Shown piece by piece: positions 1 through 9,267 of a stretch of 64,000 nucleotides of DNA. The notes below the pieces were generated by a model that had not been told where the DNA came from, made no database searches, and saw nothing but the letters and a program-made list of their open reading frames with translations. The position numbers were made by a program, and so were the translations under genes. This DNA is from Capnocytophaga sp. oral taxon 338 str. F0234. GTDB taxonomy: Bacteria; Bacteroidota; Bacteroidia; Flavobacteriales; Flavobacteriaceae. The stretch is taken from positions 343,156-407,155 of the forward strand of contig NZ_GL872413.1 in the NCBI RefSeq assembly GCF_000192225.1. Reading direction: 5' to 3'. Position 1 is the stretch's first letter; the number at the start of each line of letters is the position of its first letter.

Positions 1-306
1 GAAAATGTACGAGGACTTAAGGAAGTCTTTGCAGAACATTATGAGGAAGTAGCCTTAGAACAAATGGATTTAATACGGCATATTTCAGAACATATTAAGG
101 AAATTCATAGCAAAGTATCCCAAATGGTAGAAGCTCGTAAAAAGGTTAACCTCCTTTCTTCTTTTGAGGAAAAAGCCAGAGGATATTGCTATGAAGTAAA
201 ACCTTTTTTTGACCAGATACGCTACCACTGTGATAAGCTTGAACTTATGGTAGATGATGAACTTTGGACACTTACTAAGTACAGGGAACTGCTTTCTGTA
301 AATTAG
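1..306 (+). CDS. glnN: Glutamine synthetase type III, C-terminal fragment (cut by window edge)
   Basis: The reading frame is open from the first base, so this is the last 101 codons of a gene that begins outside the window. Glutamine synthetase joins ammonia to glutamate using ATP, in the cytoplasm. The C-terminal stretch has the helical pattern of the GSIII family: an ARKK segment (residues 45-48 of the fragment), then KLELMVDDELW and a final TKYRELL near the stop, which correspond to the conserved GSIII tail. GSIII enzymes are much larger (about 700 residues) than GSI and are common in Bacteroidota. The identification rests on this tail alone. The catalytic regions cannot be checked here. 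Confidence 0.8.
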   Translation, partial: ENVRGLKEVFAEHYEEVALEQMDLIRHISEHIKEIHSKVSQMVEARKKVNLLSSFEEKARGYCYEVKPFFDQIRYHCDKLELMVDDELWTLTKYRELLSVN

Positions 307-329
307 GAAAGCAAGCAAATATTTTATTT

Positions 330-725
330 ATGAAAGTTCTATGGTTTTTATTTCTTTTTATCCCCTTCAATGTGATTTCACAATCACACTTAAGCACAAA
401 GGAGGAGTTCAAAAATTTCTTATATCGTTTTAAGACGGATAAGGCTTTTCAAAGGAAACATACTTTCGGTAACTTAGAGTTTTTTAATGGCGTTTCCCCT
501 TATGTGATGAGCCAAAAAGAGCGTAAGGTATTCTTAAATTTTGAGAGGGAATTTGCCCCTAATGCTCCATTTATAAGTGAAATAACCGAAGACGAAGAGA
601 ATTTCTATTATGAGCGTACAGATACCTTAGAGCGAACCCAGACACTCTATATATTTAAAAAAACGGGAAAAGATTTTTCATTTGGTGCCTATACTCTATC
701 TCGTATCAGAAAAGACTCTTATTAG
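330..725 (+). CDS. Small secreted protein of unknown function
   Basis: This 131-residue protein starts 23 bases after glnN on the same strand, so the two may be co-transcribed. Residues 1-18 form a signal peptide (MKVLWFLFLFIPFNVISQ) with a hydrophobic core and a likely cleavage near ISQ-S, so the mature protein should be periplasmic or exported. The rest is charged, rich in Phe, Lys and Glu, and shows no motif I recognise. No lipobox cysteine follows the signal sequence. Its function is unknown; it could be a small flavobacterial family without a name. Confidence that it is a real gene comes from the clean signal peptide and tight spacing. Confidence 0.6.
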   Translation: MKVLWFLFLFIPFNVISQSHLSTKEEFKNFLYRFKTDKAFQRKHTFGNLEFFNGVSPYVMSQKERKVFLNFEREFAPNAPFISEITEDEENFYYERTDTLERTQTLYIFKKTGKDFSFGAYTLSRIRKDSY

Positions 726-743
726 AATAATTGTAATTTAAGA

Positions 744-3074
744 TCAAAATTGACTTACTGAGAGTATGTTTTTTTCTTTAAGGAAAGTCAGTAATAATTT
801 TCCATTTTCAGAGGTGATATCCGCTTGTGAGATAGAAAAAATGGGAAAATAAGGAAGAAGATCTCCTTTGGAATTGAATATATATAGCTTATTATTCTGT
901 GTATCAATAACGGAACAGAGAAACCTGTTTCCTACCCAATGTAGGGTAGGTCGGTCATATTCGGCAAAAGGAAGTTCTATTTTTTTCTTGTTGAGAAGAA
1001 GAATATTACCACTAAGAATAACAGGAATATCCTTAAGACAATCAAAGAAATAAGGCATATTTATTCCTAAAGATTCTGAGCGAATTCCTCCATTTCCGTC
1101 TATGTAAAATTGTTTATTACTTCGAGTAGTAAAGGTAATAAAATCCTTATATAAAGTAATAGGATTATTAGAAAAATCAAACTTTTGGCTTAAGGGAATG
1201 CGAGTCGTTCCATTACGATGGAGGATACTTAAGGTTCCTTCCTTTTCAGGGAAGACAATAAAATCTTTTCCTAAGATTCTTAAATGTTTAGGCGTTTCTC
1301 CAAGGCCATTAGGCACATGGGATTTTTCAAATCCTTTTATAGGATTTGCTTTCTTATCTAACAAATGAATTTGATTCTGAGAACAAACGACAAAGCGATA
1401 ATCTTTCGTTCTTTCATAATCAAATATTTGCAAAGGAAGAATGGCTTCTTTATAGGAGATAGGAAAAGGGGCTACTTCCCTACCATTTCTATCAATTACC
1501 CAAAGAGAATGTTCGGTATTAAATGCCAATTGTAGGAAACCATTTTGAAATAAATCCACTTGAAAAATCTCTCCCACAATGGGGGCATCAAGGCGTCTCT
1601 TCCAAAGAATTTTTCCATCATTACCTATCAAATATAGTTGATTATCAATATCCTGTATAACTACTTCACGCTTATTGGTACGATGGTTGGTAACGAATTT
1701 GGGTAGGGTGCGGGCTTCTTTGTCCAAGGTAATCTGGAACCTCTCTTCTATACCCTCTTCCTGAGGAATTGCTAACTTTCCTTCACCTTCTCCGGTGGTT
1801 GTGGTAAAAGTTAATAAGTAAAATTCATCCTGAGGGCTGATTTGTAGTGATGCATATCCATATTTCTGAGCTAAGGAAGGAAATTTTTCAACGAAAGAGG
1901 AATTCTTTTGGAGGTTTTCTATAGCAATGAAGGAAGTTTGACTACTGCTTTTCTGTTGCAGATTTTCAAAAGCTTTTCTCTCAGAGAGGGTTTGTTTCAT
2001 TTGTATAGCATTGATAAGTCCCTCAAGAGTTTCTTTCTTTTGGGAAAAGATGAGATTTTCCTCATTTTTGTAGATATACTTTGGTTGTAATTCCTTTCCA
2101 AATATAGAAAAAAAGGATTGAATATCAGAAAACTCTTCTATATTATAGATAGATTCCCCTTGAAAAGAATCTGTTTTAAGGATGGTAAAGTAGCGTAAGG
2201 TCTCTGTAGGGTTTATACTCTGTAGTACAGCTAAGGAATCCCCTTGAAAGGAAAAAAAGGAAACAGAAGAGATATCCTGTTGAAAATCAAAATAAAATTC
2301 TGTAGGGATAAGCCCTTCTTCAAAGGAAAAATAGAAGATTTCCTGAAAGGTTTGTGGAATTATCCGGTATATATCAGAAGTTTTTTTCTTATTTTTTACA
2401 AGAGGCAATTGTGGGAGACTGTCCGCAGGACGGAGAGAAGATCCGCTCATACGTAAGGTATTTTTCTCCAAGAAGAGATCCCAAGCTGTCCAAGAAGCCA
2501 AATTTTTCACCAAATTTTCAGGAAAAATACCCCCTATGAATTCTTTATTTTTCTTTTGAGCAAGAAACAAATTAGCGGGGACTTCTTGACTAATTGTTTT
2601 GGCAACTTTATGAAAATCAAGATATTTGCTTTCTATGCTTTTAGGAAAAGAAATATCCTTTAAAGAACTGATTAGTAACTGATTATTTTGAGTTATATAA
2701 TACCACTTCTTATCTTCAATAGTTAAAGAATCTAATTTTTCAACGGAAATGTTTTTCCAAGGACTTAAGCTATCCTTTTGGATAATGGAGGTACTAAGGT
2801 ATACCCCATCATGGGTATAAGCTACCCATATATTATTATCCTGGGGAAGAGAATGTAATAAGTTTTGTACATTTTGATTGGGATAATACTTAAAATAATT
2901 TTTCCAAAAATCATTATTAATTAATTGGTTGACAAATTGGTCTTTATGATGGATTTGGAATAGAAGAGAAGGTTCCTTGCTCAATAGATAATCCACAGGC
3001 TCAGGAGTTTTTTCTTTATGGGAACAACCTAAAAGAAAAAGAATAGATATAAAAGAGAACCCAAGTAAGCGCAT
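744..3074 (-). CDS. Large lipoprotein with propeller-like C-terminal half
   Basis: This 776-residue protein has a lipoprotein signal peptide ending in LLGC (Cys17), so it should be lipid-anchored on the outer side of the inner membrane or carried to the outer membrane. The first 400 residues have no motif I can name. From about residue 440 there are repeated beta-rich blocks of the form 'I-G-N-D-G-K-I-L-W' and 'W-V-I-D-R-N-G', which resemble PQQ or WD-like propeller blades, suggesting a protein-binding scaffold. The gene is on the minus strand between plus-strand neighbours and has its own promoter-like site about 220 bases upstream (3296-3327). The function is unknown and no enzyme active site is visible. 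Confidence 0.7.
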   Translation of the reverse strand: MRLLGFSFISILFLLGCSHKEKTPEPVDYLLSKEPSLLFQIHHKDQFVNQLINNDFWKNYFKYYPNQNVQNLLHSLPQDNNIWVAYTHDGVYLSTSIIQKDSLSPWKNISVEKLDSLTIEDKKWYYITQNNQLLISSLKDISFPKSIESKYLDFHKVAKTISQEVPANLFLAQKKNKEFIGGIFPENLVKNLASWTAWDLFLEKNTLRMSGSSLRPADSLPQLPLVKNKKKTSDIYRIIPQTFQEIFYFSFEEGLIPTEFYFDFQQDISSVSFFSFQGDSLAVLQSINPTETLRYFTILKTDSFQGESIYNIEEFSDIQSFFSIFGKELQPKYIYKNEENLIFSQKKETLEGLINAIQMKQTLSERKAFENLQQKSSSQTSFIAIENLQKNSSFVEKFPSLAQKYGYASLQISPQDEFYLLTFTTTTGEGEGKLAIPQEEGIEERFQITLDKEARTLPKFVTNHRTNKREVVIQDIDNQLYLIGNDGKILWKRRLDAPIVGEIFQVDLFQNGFLQLAFNTEHSLWVIDRNGREVAPFPISYKEAILPLQIFDYERTKDYRFVVCSQNQIHLLDKKANPIKGFEKSHVPNGLGETPKHLRILGKDFIVFPEKEGTLSILHRNGTTRIPLSQKFDFSNNPITLYKDFITFTTRSNKQFYIDGNGGIRSESLGINMPYFFDCLKDIPVILSGNILLLNKKKIELPFAEYDRPTLHWVGNRFLCSVIDTQNNKLYIFNSKGDLLPYFPIFSISQADITSENGKLLLTFLKEKNILSVSQF

Positions 3075-3295
3075 GGTTAATAAATGGTTATAGAGTTAAT
3101 GCCTCTGGTTATAAGAAAAATAGATAATTATACAAAAATAGTATATATTTCCATAGGTTGTTTGTCTTTATAGACAAAAATAAATTCAAATCTATAATTA
3201 ATTAAAATACAAAGAAGATACTATGCTCATAATAAAGAGTAGGAATAGTTCTTATTTCATTTAATTATATCTATTTCCTCTGTAGCTTCTGGGCA

Positions 3296-3327
3296 CAAAG
3301 GTACAATATACAAACAAAAACACCAAA
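3296..3327 (-). promoter_or_regulatory. Bacteroidota-type promoter for the large lipoprotein gene
   Basis: On the minus strand this reads TTTG (3327-3324), a 20-base spacer, then TACCTTTG (3303-3296), matching the TTTG/TAnnTTTG consensus of the primary sigma factor of Bacteroidota. It is far (about 220 bases) from the gene start, which implies a long leader or an unseen nearer promoter. Confidence 0.5.
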
Positions 3328-3586
3328 AGAATAAAACAAAACTTTCACTCTCTCCTATGAACTTATCTTAGGATAAGGCATTCTCTTTTCAATATTTAAT
3401 ATTCTTCAAAATAATAGAGTTTTTTACTATTATAATTTATAGCATACGTAATTTTTAAGAATATGTTAAAAATCAATTCTTATATTGTTTAAAAAGATAA
3501 TAGTTAGGATATTATAGTATTTTACCCACCCTGTAACTTTACAAAAATATTAACGTTTTGGTTCGCAAATGATAGAACTAAATAAC

Positions 3587-3594
3587 TATCTTTG
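3587..3594 (+). promoter_or_regulatory. -7 promoter box of the regulator-MFS operon
   Basis: TATCTTTG, a full match to the TAnnTTTG -7 element, lies 42 bases before the regulator start at 3637. No good -33 TTTG is found 19-20 bases upstream, which would suit a regulated promoter. Confidence 0.5.
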
Positions 3595-3636
3595 CCCCAG
3601 AAAAGTATTTATTTTTATACTAACTAACACTTAACC

Positions 3637-4113
3637 ATGCAGACAGAGAAACTTGCTCTTATAGAGATGATGACAGAACTCTTTAGAAGAATACACCATC
3701 TTTCCCCTATGGCAGCTAAGATACTTTCAATACTGGCGATAGAGGGATGTTCTGAGGGGCTTACTTTCGAATCTCTTATAGAAAGGCTCCATGCTAGTAA
3801 AAGTAGTCTTTCTACAAATATCAAAACGCTGCTGGATAAGGGGTTGATTCATTATGAGGTAAAGGAAGGCAAACGAAGGAAATATTTCAAATCCTTTCCT
3901 TTTGATAAGCGCTTTGGGAAGTTCTTAGAACTGATTCGCTATGAGAAGAATTTTACACTTAAGTTTATAGAATATACACAGAAACAACCCTTACAAGAGG
4001 ATACATTTACTAAGAAAAAACTTAAGAAAACAGAAATACTTTTGGAATTTCTTACTACTATAGAGGGTATAACAGAAGAATTTTTACAGAAAATACAAGA
4101 AGAGAATAAGTGA
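3637..4113 (+). CDS. MarR/GbsR-like winged-helix transcriptional regulator
   Basis: This 158-residue protein has a winged helix-turn-helix over about residues 20-90. Helices around SPMAAKIL and LTFESLIERL are followed by a Ser-rich recognition helix (residues 55-61) and a basic wing ending KRRKYFKS (79-86). A C-terminal helical region would serve dimerisation, as in MarR and GbsR families. The gene overlaps the next by four bases (GTGA), so both are translated from one messenger. The most likely job is repression of the adjoining MFS exporter and perhaps of the RND system downstream, but this is inferred from position only. The ligand is unknown. Confidence 0.8.
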   Translation: MQTEKLALIEMMTELFRRIHHLSPMAAKILSILAIEGCSEGLTFESLIERLHASKSSLSTNIKTLLDKGLIHYEVKEGKRRKYFKSFPFDKRFGKFLELIRYEKNFTLKFIEYTQKQPLQEDTFTKKKLKKTEILLEFLTTIEGITEEFLQKIQEENK

Positions 4114-5363
4114 AAAACTATAATACAGATATCTTTTTTATACTTATTTTGGGATTGCTTTCCATGCTCACTCCATTGGCAATAGATATGTATTTGCCAT
4201 CATTTGGGAGTATAGCACAGGATTTGCATGTTTCCGAGGAGAGGATACAAACTACATTGGCTCTTTTTACCTTAGGCTTTGCCTTTGGGCAACTTCTTTG
4301 GGGTCCCCTTTCTGATAGTTATGGTCGTAAATCAACCATTTTAACAGGAGTACTCATTGCGGCAGTCATTTCTCTTATGCTTACACAAGTAGATGAGATC
4401 ATACATTTCTATGTTTTACGTCTTTTACAAGGTTTCTTTGGTTCCGCTCCTGCAGTAGTGGTAGGAGCCTTACTTAGGGATATATTCAATAAGGCTGCTT
4501 TTTCTAAGATGATGTCCATGGTGATGATCGTAACGATGATAGCTCCCTTACTAGCACCTATATTGGGTGGGTATTTGGCTGATTGGTTCCATTGGCATTC
4601 TATCTTCTACCTTTTATCGGGATTAGGATTGTTATGTGCTCTATTGGTATGGCTTCGTATTGATGAAACACTTCCCAATGAGAGACGTATCTCTTTGGAT
4701 TTAATAGGGGTATTACGTAATTATCGTTCTGTGGCAACTAACAGAAAGGTGATAGGATATATATTCACGAATGCTTTTTCCTATTCAGGAATGTTTTGTT
4801 TCCTTACCTCAGGTTCACTTGTCTATACTGGAGTGTATGGAGTAGCTCCTAAGAATTTTGGGTATTTTTTTATTCTGAATGTGGGTGTGATGATGCTTGC
4901 TACTTTTTTAGGTGGACGGTTTGTGACCAAAGTAGGAACAGAACGCATTCTCCGTATAGGGTTGTTTATACAGTTTATGGCAGGAATATGGCTGGCTATC
5001 TGTGGTGTCTTTCACTTAGGTCTGTGGGAAGTGGCTATAGGGGTAGCTCTCTATGTAGGAATGGTGTCCATTGTATCAAGTAATGCCAATGCTGCTGTTT
5101 TGGAAATATTCCCTCGTACGGCAGGGACTGCCAATTCATTAATAGGAATGTTTCGCTTTGCTATAGGAGCAATCATTGGAGCAATATTAGCTTTATTTTC
5201 TGTGAAGACAGAACGTCCTATGTTATTTGCTATTACATTGAATATATTAGTAGCTATTACTTTTTATATAGCTTTTGTATGGAGAGAGCTCCACAAAGAA
5301 CGTTTTAAAGGGGCTCTTAAAAAGGAAATAGATATTCCTATTATGGGAACACAGCTTAAATAG
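4110..5363 (+). CDS. MFS multidrug exporter, Bcr/CflA type
   Basis: This 417-residue membrane protein has about 12 hydrophobic segments. The first segment carries TPLAIDMYLPSF (21-32), typical of the Bcr/CflA drug:proton antiporters, and the loop after segment two has the MFS motif GPLSDSYGRK (65-74). It should export small toxic compounds across the inner membrane using the proton gradient. Translation starts at a GTG that overlaps the regulator's stop codon (GTGA), showing translational coupling. The substrate cannot be read from the sequence. A sulfonamide or bicyclomycin exporter is only the family default. Confidence 0.85.
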   Translation: MKNYNTDIFFILILGLLSMLTPLAIDMYLPSFGSIAQDLHVSEERIQTTLALFTLGFAFGQLLWGPLSDSYGRKSTILTGVLIAAVISLMLTQVDEIIHFYVLRLLQGFFGSAPAVVVGALLRDIFNKAAFSKMMSMVMIVTMIAPLLAPILGGYLADWFHWHSIFYLLSGLGLLCALLVWLRIDETLPNERRISLDLIGVLRNYRSVATNRKVIGYIFTNAFSYSGMFCFLTSGSLVYTGVYGVAPKNFGYFFILNVGVMMLATFLGGRFVTKVGTERILRIGLFIQFMAGIWLAICGVFHLGLWEVAIGVALYVGMVSIVSSNANAAVLEIFPRTAGTANSLIGMFRFAIGAIIGAILALFSVKTERPMLFAITLNILVAITFYIAFVWRELHKERFKGALKKEIDIPIMGTQLK

Positions 5364-5413
5364 AAGTAAAAAAAAAAGAATTTAAAGAATTTTTATTGGT
5401 AACATAAAGCCTT

Positions 5414-5554
5414 ATGCTTTTATCTTGTAAAATACCTCAAAGAGGATCCTTGAAGAGAGTTCAGGAATACTTTTCTAAGTTCAAGGAGGTATTAAATGTA
5501 GAGAAGGACAGAAAAATAATAATTATATGGTCAGGGACTAATCCCATGAAATAA
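5414..5554 (+). CDS. Possible small ORF (46 residues), doubtful
   Basis: The 231-bp gap between the MFS gene and the RND adaptor contains an open frame of 46 codons starting at an ATG. Its product would be basic, with a Cys at position 5 and a hydrophobic run IIIIW near the end. I recognise no family. It could be the remnant of a larger gene or chance. Base composition does not decide the matter. It is listed so that the gap is described. Confidence 0.2.
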   Translation: MLLSCKIPQRGSLKRVQEYFSKFKEVLNVEKDRKIIIIWSGTNPMK

Positions 5555-5594
5555 GAAACTAAAAACGAACTATATTAAATAATAATATTTTTTT

Positions 5595-6707
5595 ATGAAT
5601 AAATTTTTATTTTTGGCAAGTATTGCTACCCTTATGATAGGGTGTAAAAAAGGAAACCAGCAAGCAGGGGTTCAGATGGGTATGGAAAAGGAGAAAACAT
5701 TACCTGTGATCACTGTAACAGAACAGAGTACTACCTCCAATCTTTCCTTTCCGGTGAATATAGAAGGGGTAGTTAATAGTCCTGTACAAGCAAAAATCTC
5801 TGGTTATATTACAAAGGTATTGGTAGATGAAGGGCAGGCAGTTCGTCAAGGACAACCTATGTTTCAGCTTGAAACACAAACTCTTAACCAATCTGCAGCT
5901 TCTGCTAAAGCACAGATAGAAGTAGCCCAAGTAGAGGTGAATAAGCTCATTCCTCTGGTAGAAAAGAATATTGTGAGCAAAGTACAACTTGAAACAGCTC
6001 AAGCCAACTTACAACGCGCTAAGGCTGCATATAATGAGATCGCAAGCAATATAGGCTTTGCAGTAGTAAAGGCTCCTGTAAGTGGGGTAGTAGGGGCTAT
6101 TTCCTACCGTGAAGGAGCTTTGGTAACCGCTAATAATACAGTGCTTACTACTGTTTCCGATGTAAAGGATGTATATGCTTATTTCTCTATGAATGAAAAA
6201 GACTATTTAGCTTATTTGGCACAAACCCAAGGGGCTACTGTAAAGGAGAAAATAGCTAACTTTCCAGAAGTGTCTCTGATATTGGCTAACGGACAGACCT
6301 ATAACCAAAAAGGGAAGATACAAACAGTTACCGGTCAAATAGATCATACCACTGGAGCCATTCAATTTCGTGCGACTTTCCCTAATCCTGATCGCTTGCT
6401 CACCAATGGGAATAGTGGAACTATTCTGATTCCGCAAACCTTCGATAAATCCTTAGTGATTCCAGAAGTAGCTACTTTTGAGCAACAAGGAAAAGTATTT
6501 GCTTATAAAGTAGAAAACGGGACTATCAAGCAAACTGTGATTACTTTAAGAAGTCGTGCTAATAATTTGGTCGTAGTGAATAGTGGTCTTAAAGCAGGTG
6601 ATGTAATCATCGTACAAGGGCTTAATGGGGTACGCACTGGCGACAAGGTAACTCCTCAACCCGTTTCTATGGATAGTATTGTCAAAGCTATTCAACCGAT
6701 ATTCTAA
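5595..6707 (+). CDS. RND efflux periplasmic adaptor (membrane fusion protein), lipoprotein
   Basis: This 370-residue protein has a lipoprotein signal ending in MIGC (Cys17). A biotinyl-lipoyl-like barrel half follows (around 63-92, including the ISGYITKVLVDEGQAV stretch), then an alpha-helical hairpin (about 105-150), the second lipoyl half (VVKAPVSGVVG) and beta-barrel and membrane-proximal domains. This is the AcrA/MexA architecture. It bridges the inner-membrane pump and the outer-membrane channel. The pump gene is not next to it: an outer-membrane factor lies 4.2 kb and the RND pump 13 kb downstream on the same strand, with accessory genes between. The assignment is firm; the substrate range is unknown. 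Confidence 0.92.
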   Translation: MNKFLFLASIATLMIGCKKGNQQAGVQMGMEKEKTLPVITVTEQSTTSNLSFPVNIEGVVNSPVQAKISGYITKVLVDEGQAVRQGQPMFQLETQTLNQSAASAKAQIEVAQVEVNKLIPLVEKNIVSKVQLETAQANLQRAKAAYNEIASNIGFAVVKAPVSGVVGAISYREGALVTANNTVLTTVSDVKDVYAYFSMNEKDYLAYLAQTQGATVKEKIANFPEVSLILANGQTYNQKGKIQTVTGQIDHTTGAIQFRATFPNPDRLLTNGNSGTILIPQTFDKSLVIPEVATFEQQGKVFAYKVENGTIKQTVITLRSRANNLVVVNSGLKAGDVIIVQGLNGVRTGDKVTPQPVSMDSIVKAIQPIF

Positions 6708-6816
6708 AAAATCTGTCTCTCAAGGAACCCTTTTCCAAGAAGAGGGTAGGGGGAAATGATAAAATCAAAGGATTATGGATTCTTACAGAACTATTTTTGA
6801 GAACAATCGACAGTGG

Positions 6817-7752
6817 GTGGAGAAGAAGATTCTTTTACTTTTTACATTGTTTTCTCTGTCTCTCACGGCACAAGTTAAGGAAAACCAAGGCGGAGGTATA
6901 AGGGATTTAGGAAAAATTTCTCATAAAGGACAACCCCTTTGTATTGTTGATGGAAAGAAATACACCAAGCTCAGAGATAAGTTCAAGAAGCTCCAACCAG
7001 AAGATATAGCTCACATAATGGTATTTTATCCAGAAAGGGCAAAAGGTCTTTTTGGGAGTAGAGCAAAAAATGGGGTGCTATATATCATCACTAAGGAAAC
7101 TTTTCAGAAAGCAGAAGCACTTGCCAATAATCCACCCAATAGACAATTCAACCGAAAGGAGCGGCATTATGCAGAGATTTGGGAAATCTATCAAATGCAA
7201 CAGCCTATAGTGGTTTCAGGGAAAGTTACTGATAAAGAGGGAAATCCCCTTGCTAATATTAGGGTATATAACAAAGATAGGAATACTGAGACTTATACAG
7301 ACAGTTTAGGGAATTACACGATCAAAGCTGAACGCTGGGATATGCTGATGGTTCATTGTTGTACTTCTTGCAAACTGATTACTGATGAAGAGAAAACTCA
7401 AGAAATTAATTTTGTGGGATCATTTGAAGGTACTTATAAAGAAGCAGAGAAAGCGTATATAGAAGAGATGATAAAGCGGATTCCTCCGAGTGCAATAGTG
7501 CAAATTTCAGAGGATCATTGTGCCACACCTCTCTTTGTGTTGGATGGTATGGTTATGGACAAGAAGGAGTTCCGAGAGAAAACAAGTAGGTTAAAGATTT
7601 CAAAAGAGATTCATTACCTTACTCCAGCAGCAGCTACAGCTATTTGTGGTTCTGGAGCTATAGATGGGGTATTGGTAGTGGTGACTGAAAAAGCTAAGAG
7701 GAAATACGAAAAAAGACAAGCCCGTAAAGATCAGAAAAACAATAAGCTATGA
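6817..7752 (+). CDS. Secreted plug-like / carboxypeptidase-regulatory-like / plug-like protein, copy A
   Basis: This is the longest member of a tandem family. The frame is open from an ATG at 6775, but the signal peptide (VEKKILLLFTLFSLSLTAQ) begins at the GTG at 6817, so I prefer that start (311 residues). After the signal comes a block with IVDGKKY and later FGSRAKNGVLYIITKE. This is the pattern of the TonB-receptor plug ('VDG...GSRA.NGVI.ITTK'). Next is a carboxypeptidase-regulatory-like fold (VSGKVTDKEGNPLANI ... YTDSLGNYTIKA), then a second plug-like block (FVLDG ... ICGSGAIDGVLVVVTEK). There is no beta-barrel. It overlaps copy B by four bases. The function is unknown; it may be a periplasmic or surface binding protein. 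Confidence 0.7.
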   Translation: MEKKILLLFTLFSLSLTAQVKENQGGGIRDLGKISHKGQPLCIVDGKKYTKLRDKFKKLQPEDIAHIMVFYPERAKGLFGSRAKNGVLYIITKETFQKAEALANNPPNRQFNRKERHYAEIWEIYQMQQPIVVSGKVTDKEGNPLANIRVYNKDRNTETYTDSLGNYTIKAERWDMLMVHCCTSCKLITDEEKTQEINFVGSFEGTYKEAEKAYIEEMIKRIPPSAIVQISEDHCATPLFVLDGMVMDKKEFREKTSRLKISKEIHYLTPAAATAICGSGAIDGVLVVVTEKAKRKYEKRQARKDQKNNKL

Positions 7753-8255
7753 ACAGACTTACTATATTTCTATTCTTTTTTACGCTTTCCACTATGGCAC
7801 AACAGGTGCAAGATACGCTGGGAAAGGTAAAAACATCTGAAGAGGTGGCTAATACAAAGATTATTATTGGGCGCCCGAAAAATGCTCTAAAACATTATCC
7901 ATTGTTTATTGTTGATGGAAAAAAATATAAAACAAAAAAACCTGAAGAAGATATAAAGATAGCTAATGAGGATATAGAAAATGTGGTTGTTTTCCTTCCT
8001 CCAGAGGCTAAAAAACGCTTTGATAGGCGTGCCAAATATGGAGTGGTCTATATGATTTCTAAGGAAGGATTCCAAAAAGCGAAGGAGATTGCCAGTGAGA
8101 TAGGCAAACGAAGATTGAACAAGAAAGAGCGCCAATATAGAGAAATCTGGGAAGTGTACCAATTTAACTTAGCTGAACTATCTAAATTGTCTGACCCTTC
8201 CAATCAGTTTGACCCAACCGAAGAACGTAACTCGTCAGAGAAGACTAAAAACTAA
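7749..8255 (+). CDS. Secreted plug-like protein, copy B (single module)
   Basis: This 168-residue paralogue consists of a signal peptide (residues 1-17, ending TMAQ) and one plug-like block (FIVDGKKY around 54-61 and RAKYGVVYMISKE around 94-106). A charged helical tail follows. It lacks the carboxypeptidase-regulatory-like module and second plug seen in copies A and C. Its start overlaps copy A by four bases and copy C begins five bases after its stop, so the family is one transcript. Bases 7818-7923 are identical to 9268-9373 in the broken copy D, showing a recent duplication or gene conversion. Confidence 0.65.
   Translation: MNRLTIFLFFFTLSTMAQQVQDTLGKVKTSEEVANTKIIIGRPKNALKHYPLFIVDGKKYKTKKPEEDIKIANEDIENVVVFLPPEAKKRFDRRAKYGVVYMISKEGFQKAKEIASEIGKRRLNKKERQYREIWEVYQFNLAELSKLSDPSNQFDPTEERNSSEKTKN
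7818..7923 (+). repeat. 106-bp perfect direct repeat, first copy
   Basis: These 106 bases in copy B are identical to 9268-9373 in copy D. The flanking bases of the two genes differ at several places, so the block is either a recent duplication with local divergence or a gene-conversion tract. Confidence 0.85.
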
Positions 8256-8260
8256 CAACT

Positions 8261-9202
8261 ATGCCCCGACTTGCTATATTTTTATTCTTTTTTACGCTTT
8301 CCACTATAGCGCAGCAAGTGCAAGATACGCTGGAAAAGGTAAAAACACCCGAAGAGGATCCTAATATAAATCATGATATAAGGTGTGTGATAGGTTTAAG
8401 CCCGCAGCCAGTGTTCTTTTTGGATGGAGAAATATTTGATAATACAAAGAAAGTAGATGAAGGGAAATCGTTTAAGGCGGAAGATGTAGCTGTGTATCAT
8501 TTTAGACCGAAAATGTCAGTAAATTTCTTTGGAAAACAAGCAGTAGGTGGGGCGATATATATAGTAACAAAGGAAGCAGAGAAAAAAATAAAGGAAATAC
8601 AGCATAAGAAGTTAGGAAAACTGACCCAAGAAGAATACAAATACTACCAAATAGCACAGATATTGAGAAAAAAGGAATTGCCTATAACAGTAACGGGTAG
8701 GGTTACTGATGACGAAGGTAATCCTATCGCTGGCTGTAGAATAGAAAACAGAGAAAGAGACGCTGAGGTATATACCGATAGCTTGGGAGAATATGAGATA
8801 AAAGCTTGCCGTTGGGATGCTATACTAAGTGAATGTGTAGGGCAGTGCCGTGTTGTTGTAACCGATAACACAGAACAAACGATGGATTTTGTACGTCCTC
8901 CTCTTAAAAAACCTTCTATCAACTATACAACTGTGGGTCTGGTGACGGTAGGAGGTTCGCCTTGTGATAAGCTTTTTGCCCTTAATGGTAAGCCGATGAA
9001 GGATAAAAAGCAATTTCTCAGAAGGATAAAAAACAGTAAGGAGATAGAAGCCCGTGAGATAGAACAGCAAGAGGCTATAGCGCTTTATGGAACTCAAGGT
9101 CGTTTTGGTATTGTAACGGTCAGAGATGAAAAAGGGCGAAAACAAGATAAAATTTATACAAGAAAATTCAAAAGAAAAATGCGAAAAACACAACAATTAT
9201 GA
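8261..9202 (+). CDS. Secreted plug-like / carboxypeptidase-regulatory-like / plug-like protein, copy C
   Basis: This 313-residue paralogue has the full three-module layout. It begins with a signal peptide (1-17). A plug-like block follows (FFLDGE about 51-56, then GGAIYIVTKE about 95-104). The middle is a carboxypeptidase-regulatory-like module (about 137-185, TVTGRVTDDEGNPIAG and YTDSLGEYEIKA). The second plug-like block is LFALNGKPM and ALYGTQGRFGIVTV (about 230-285). It overlaps the start of copy D by four bases. The N-terminal 30 codons are nearly identical in DNA to copies B, D and E although the rest differs, a mosaic pattern. Export is expected. The partner and ligand are unknown. Confidence 0.65.
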   Translation: MPRLAIFLFFFTLSTIAQQVQDTLEKVKTPEEDPNINHDIRCVIGLSPQPVFFLDGEIFDNTKKVDEGKSFKAEDVAVYHFRPKMSVNFFGKQAVGGAIYIVTKEAEKKIKEIQHKKLGKLTQEEYKYYQIAQILRKKELPITVTGRVTDDEGNPIAGCRIENRERDAEVYTDSLGEYEIKACRWDAILSECVGQCRVVVTDNTEQTMDFVRPPLKKPSINYTTVGLVTVGGSPCDKLFALNGKPMKDKKQFLRRIKNSKEIEAREIEQQEAIALYGTQGRFGIVTVRDEKGRKQDKIYTRKFKRKMRKTQQL

Positions 9203-9267
9203 CCCGATTTACTATATTTCTATTCTTTTTTACGCTTTCCACTATGGCGCAACAAGTACAAGATACA

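Larger units (their letters stand above)
3075..3636. other. 562-bp divergent intergenic region
   Basis: The gap lies between the lipoprotein gene (minus) and the MarR-like regulator (plus). It is very AT-rich and contains one promoter-like site for each direction (3296-3327 minus and 3587-3594 plus). If the minus-strand site is used, the lipoprotein messenger has a leader of about 215 bases. I see no convincing small open reading frame, tRNA or riboswitch in it. Confidence 0.5.

Noticed and set aside
6775..6816. ATG at 6775 as the start of copy A
   Set aside because: It puts 14 polar residues before the signal peptide. The GTG at 6817 gives a normal signal sequence.
8825..9196. 123-residue frame opposite copy C
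   Set aside because: No motif or signal; the plus-strand frame has the family modules.
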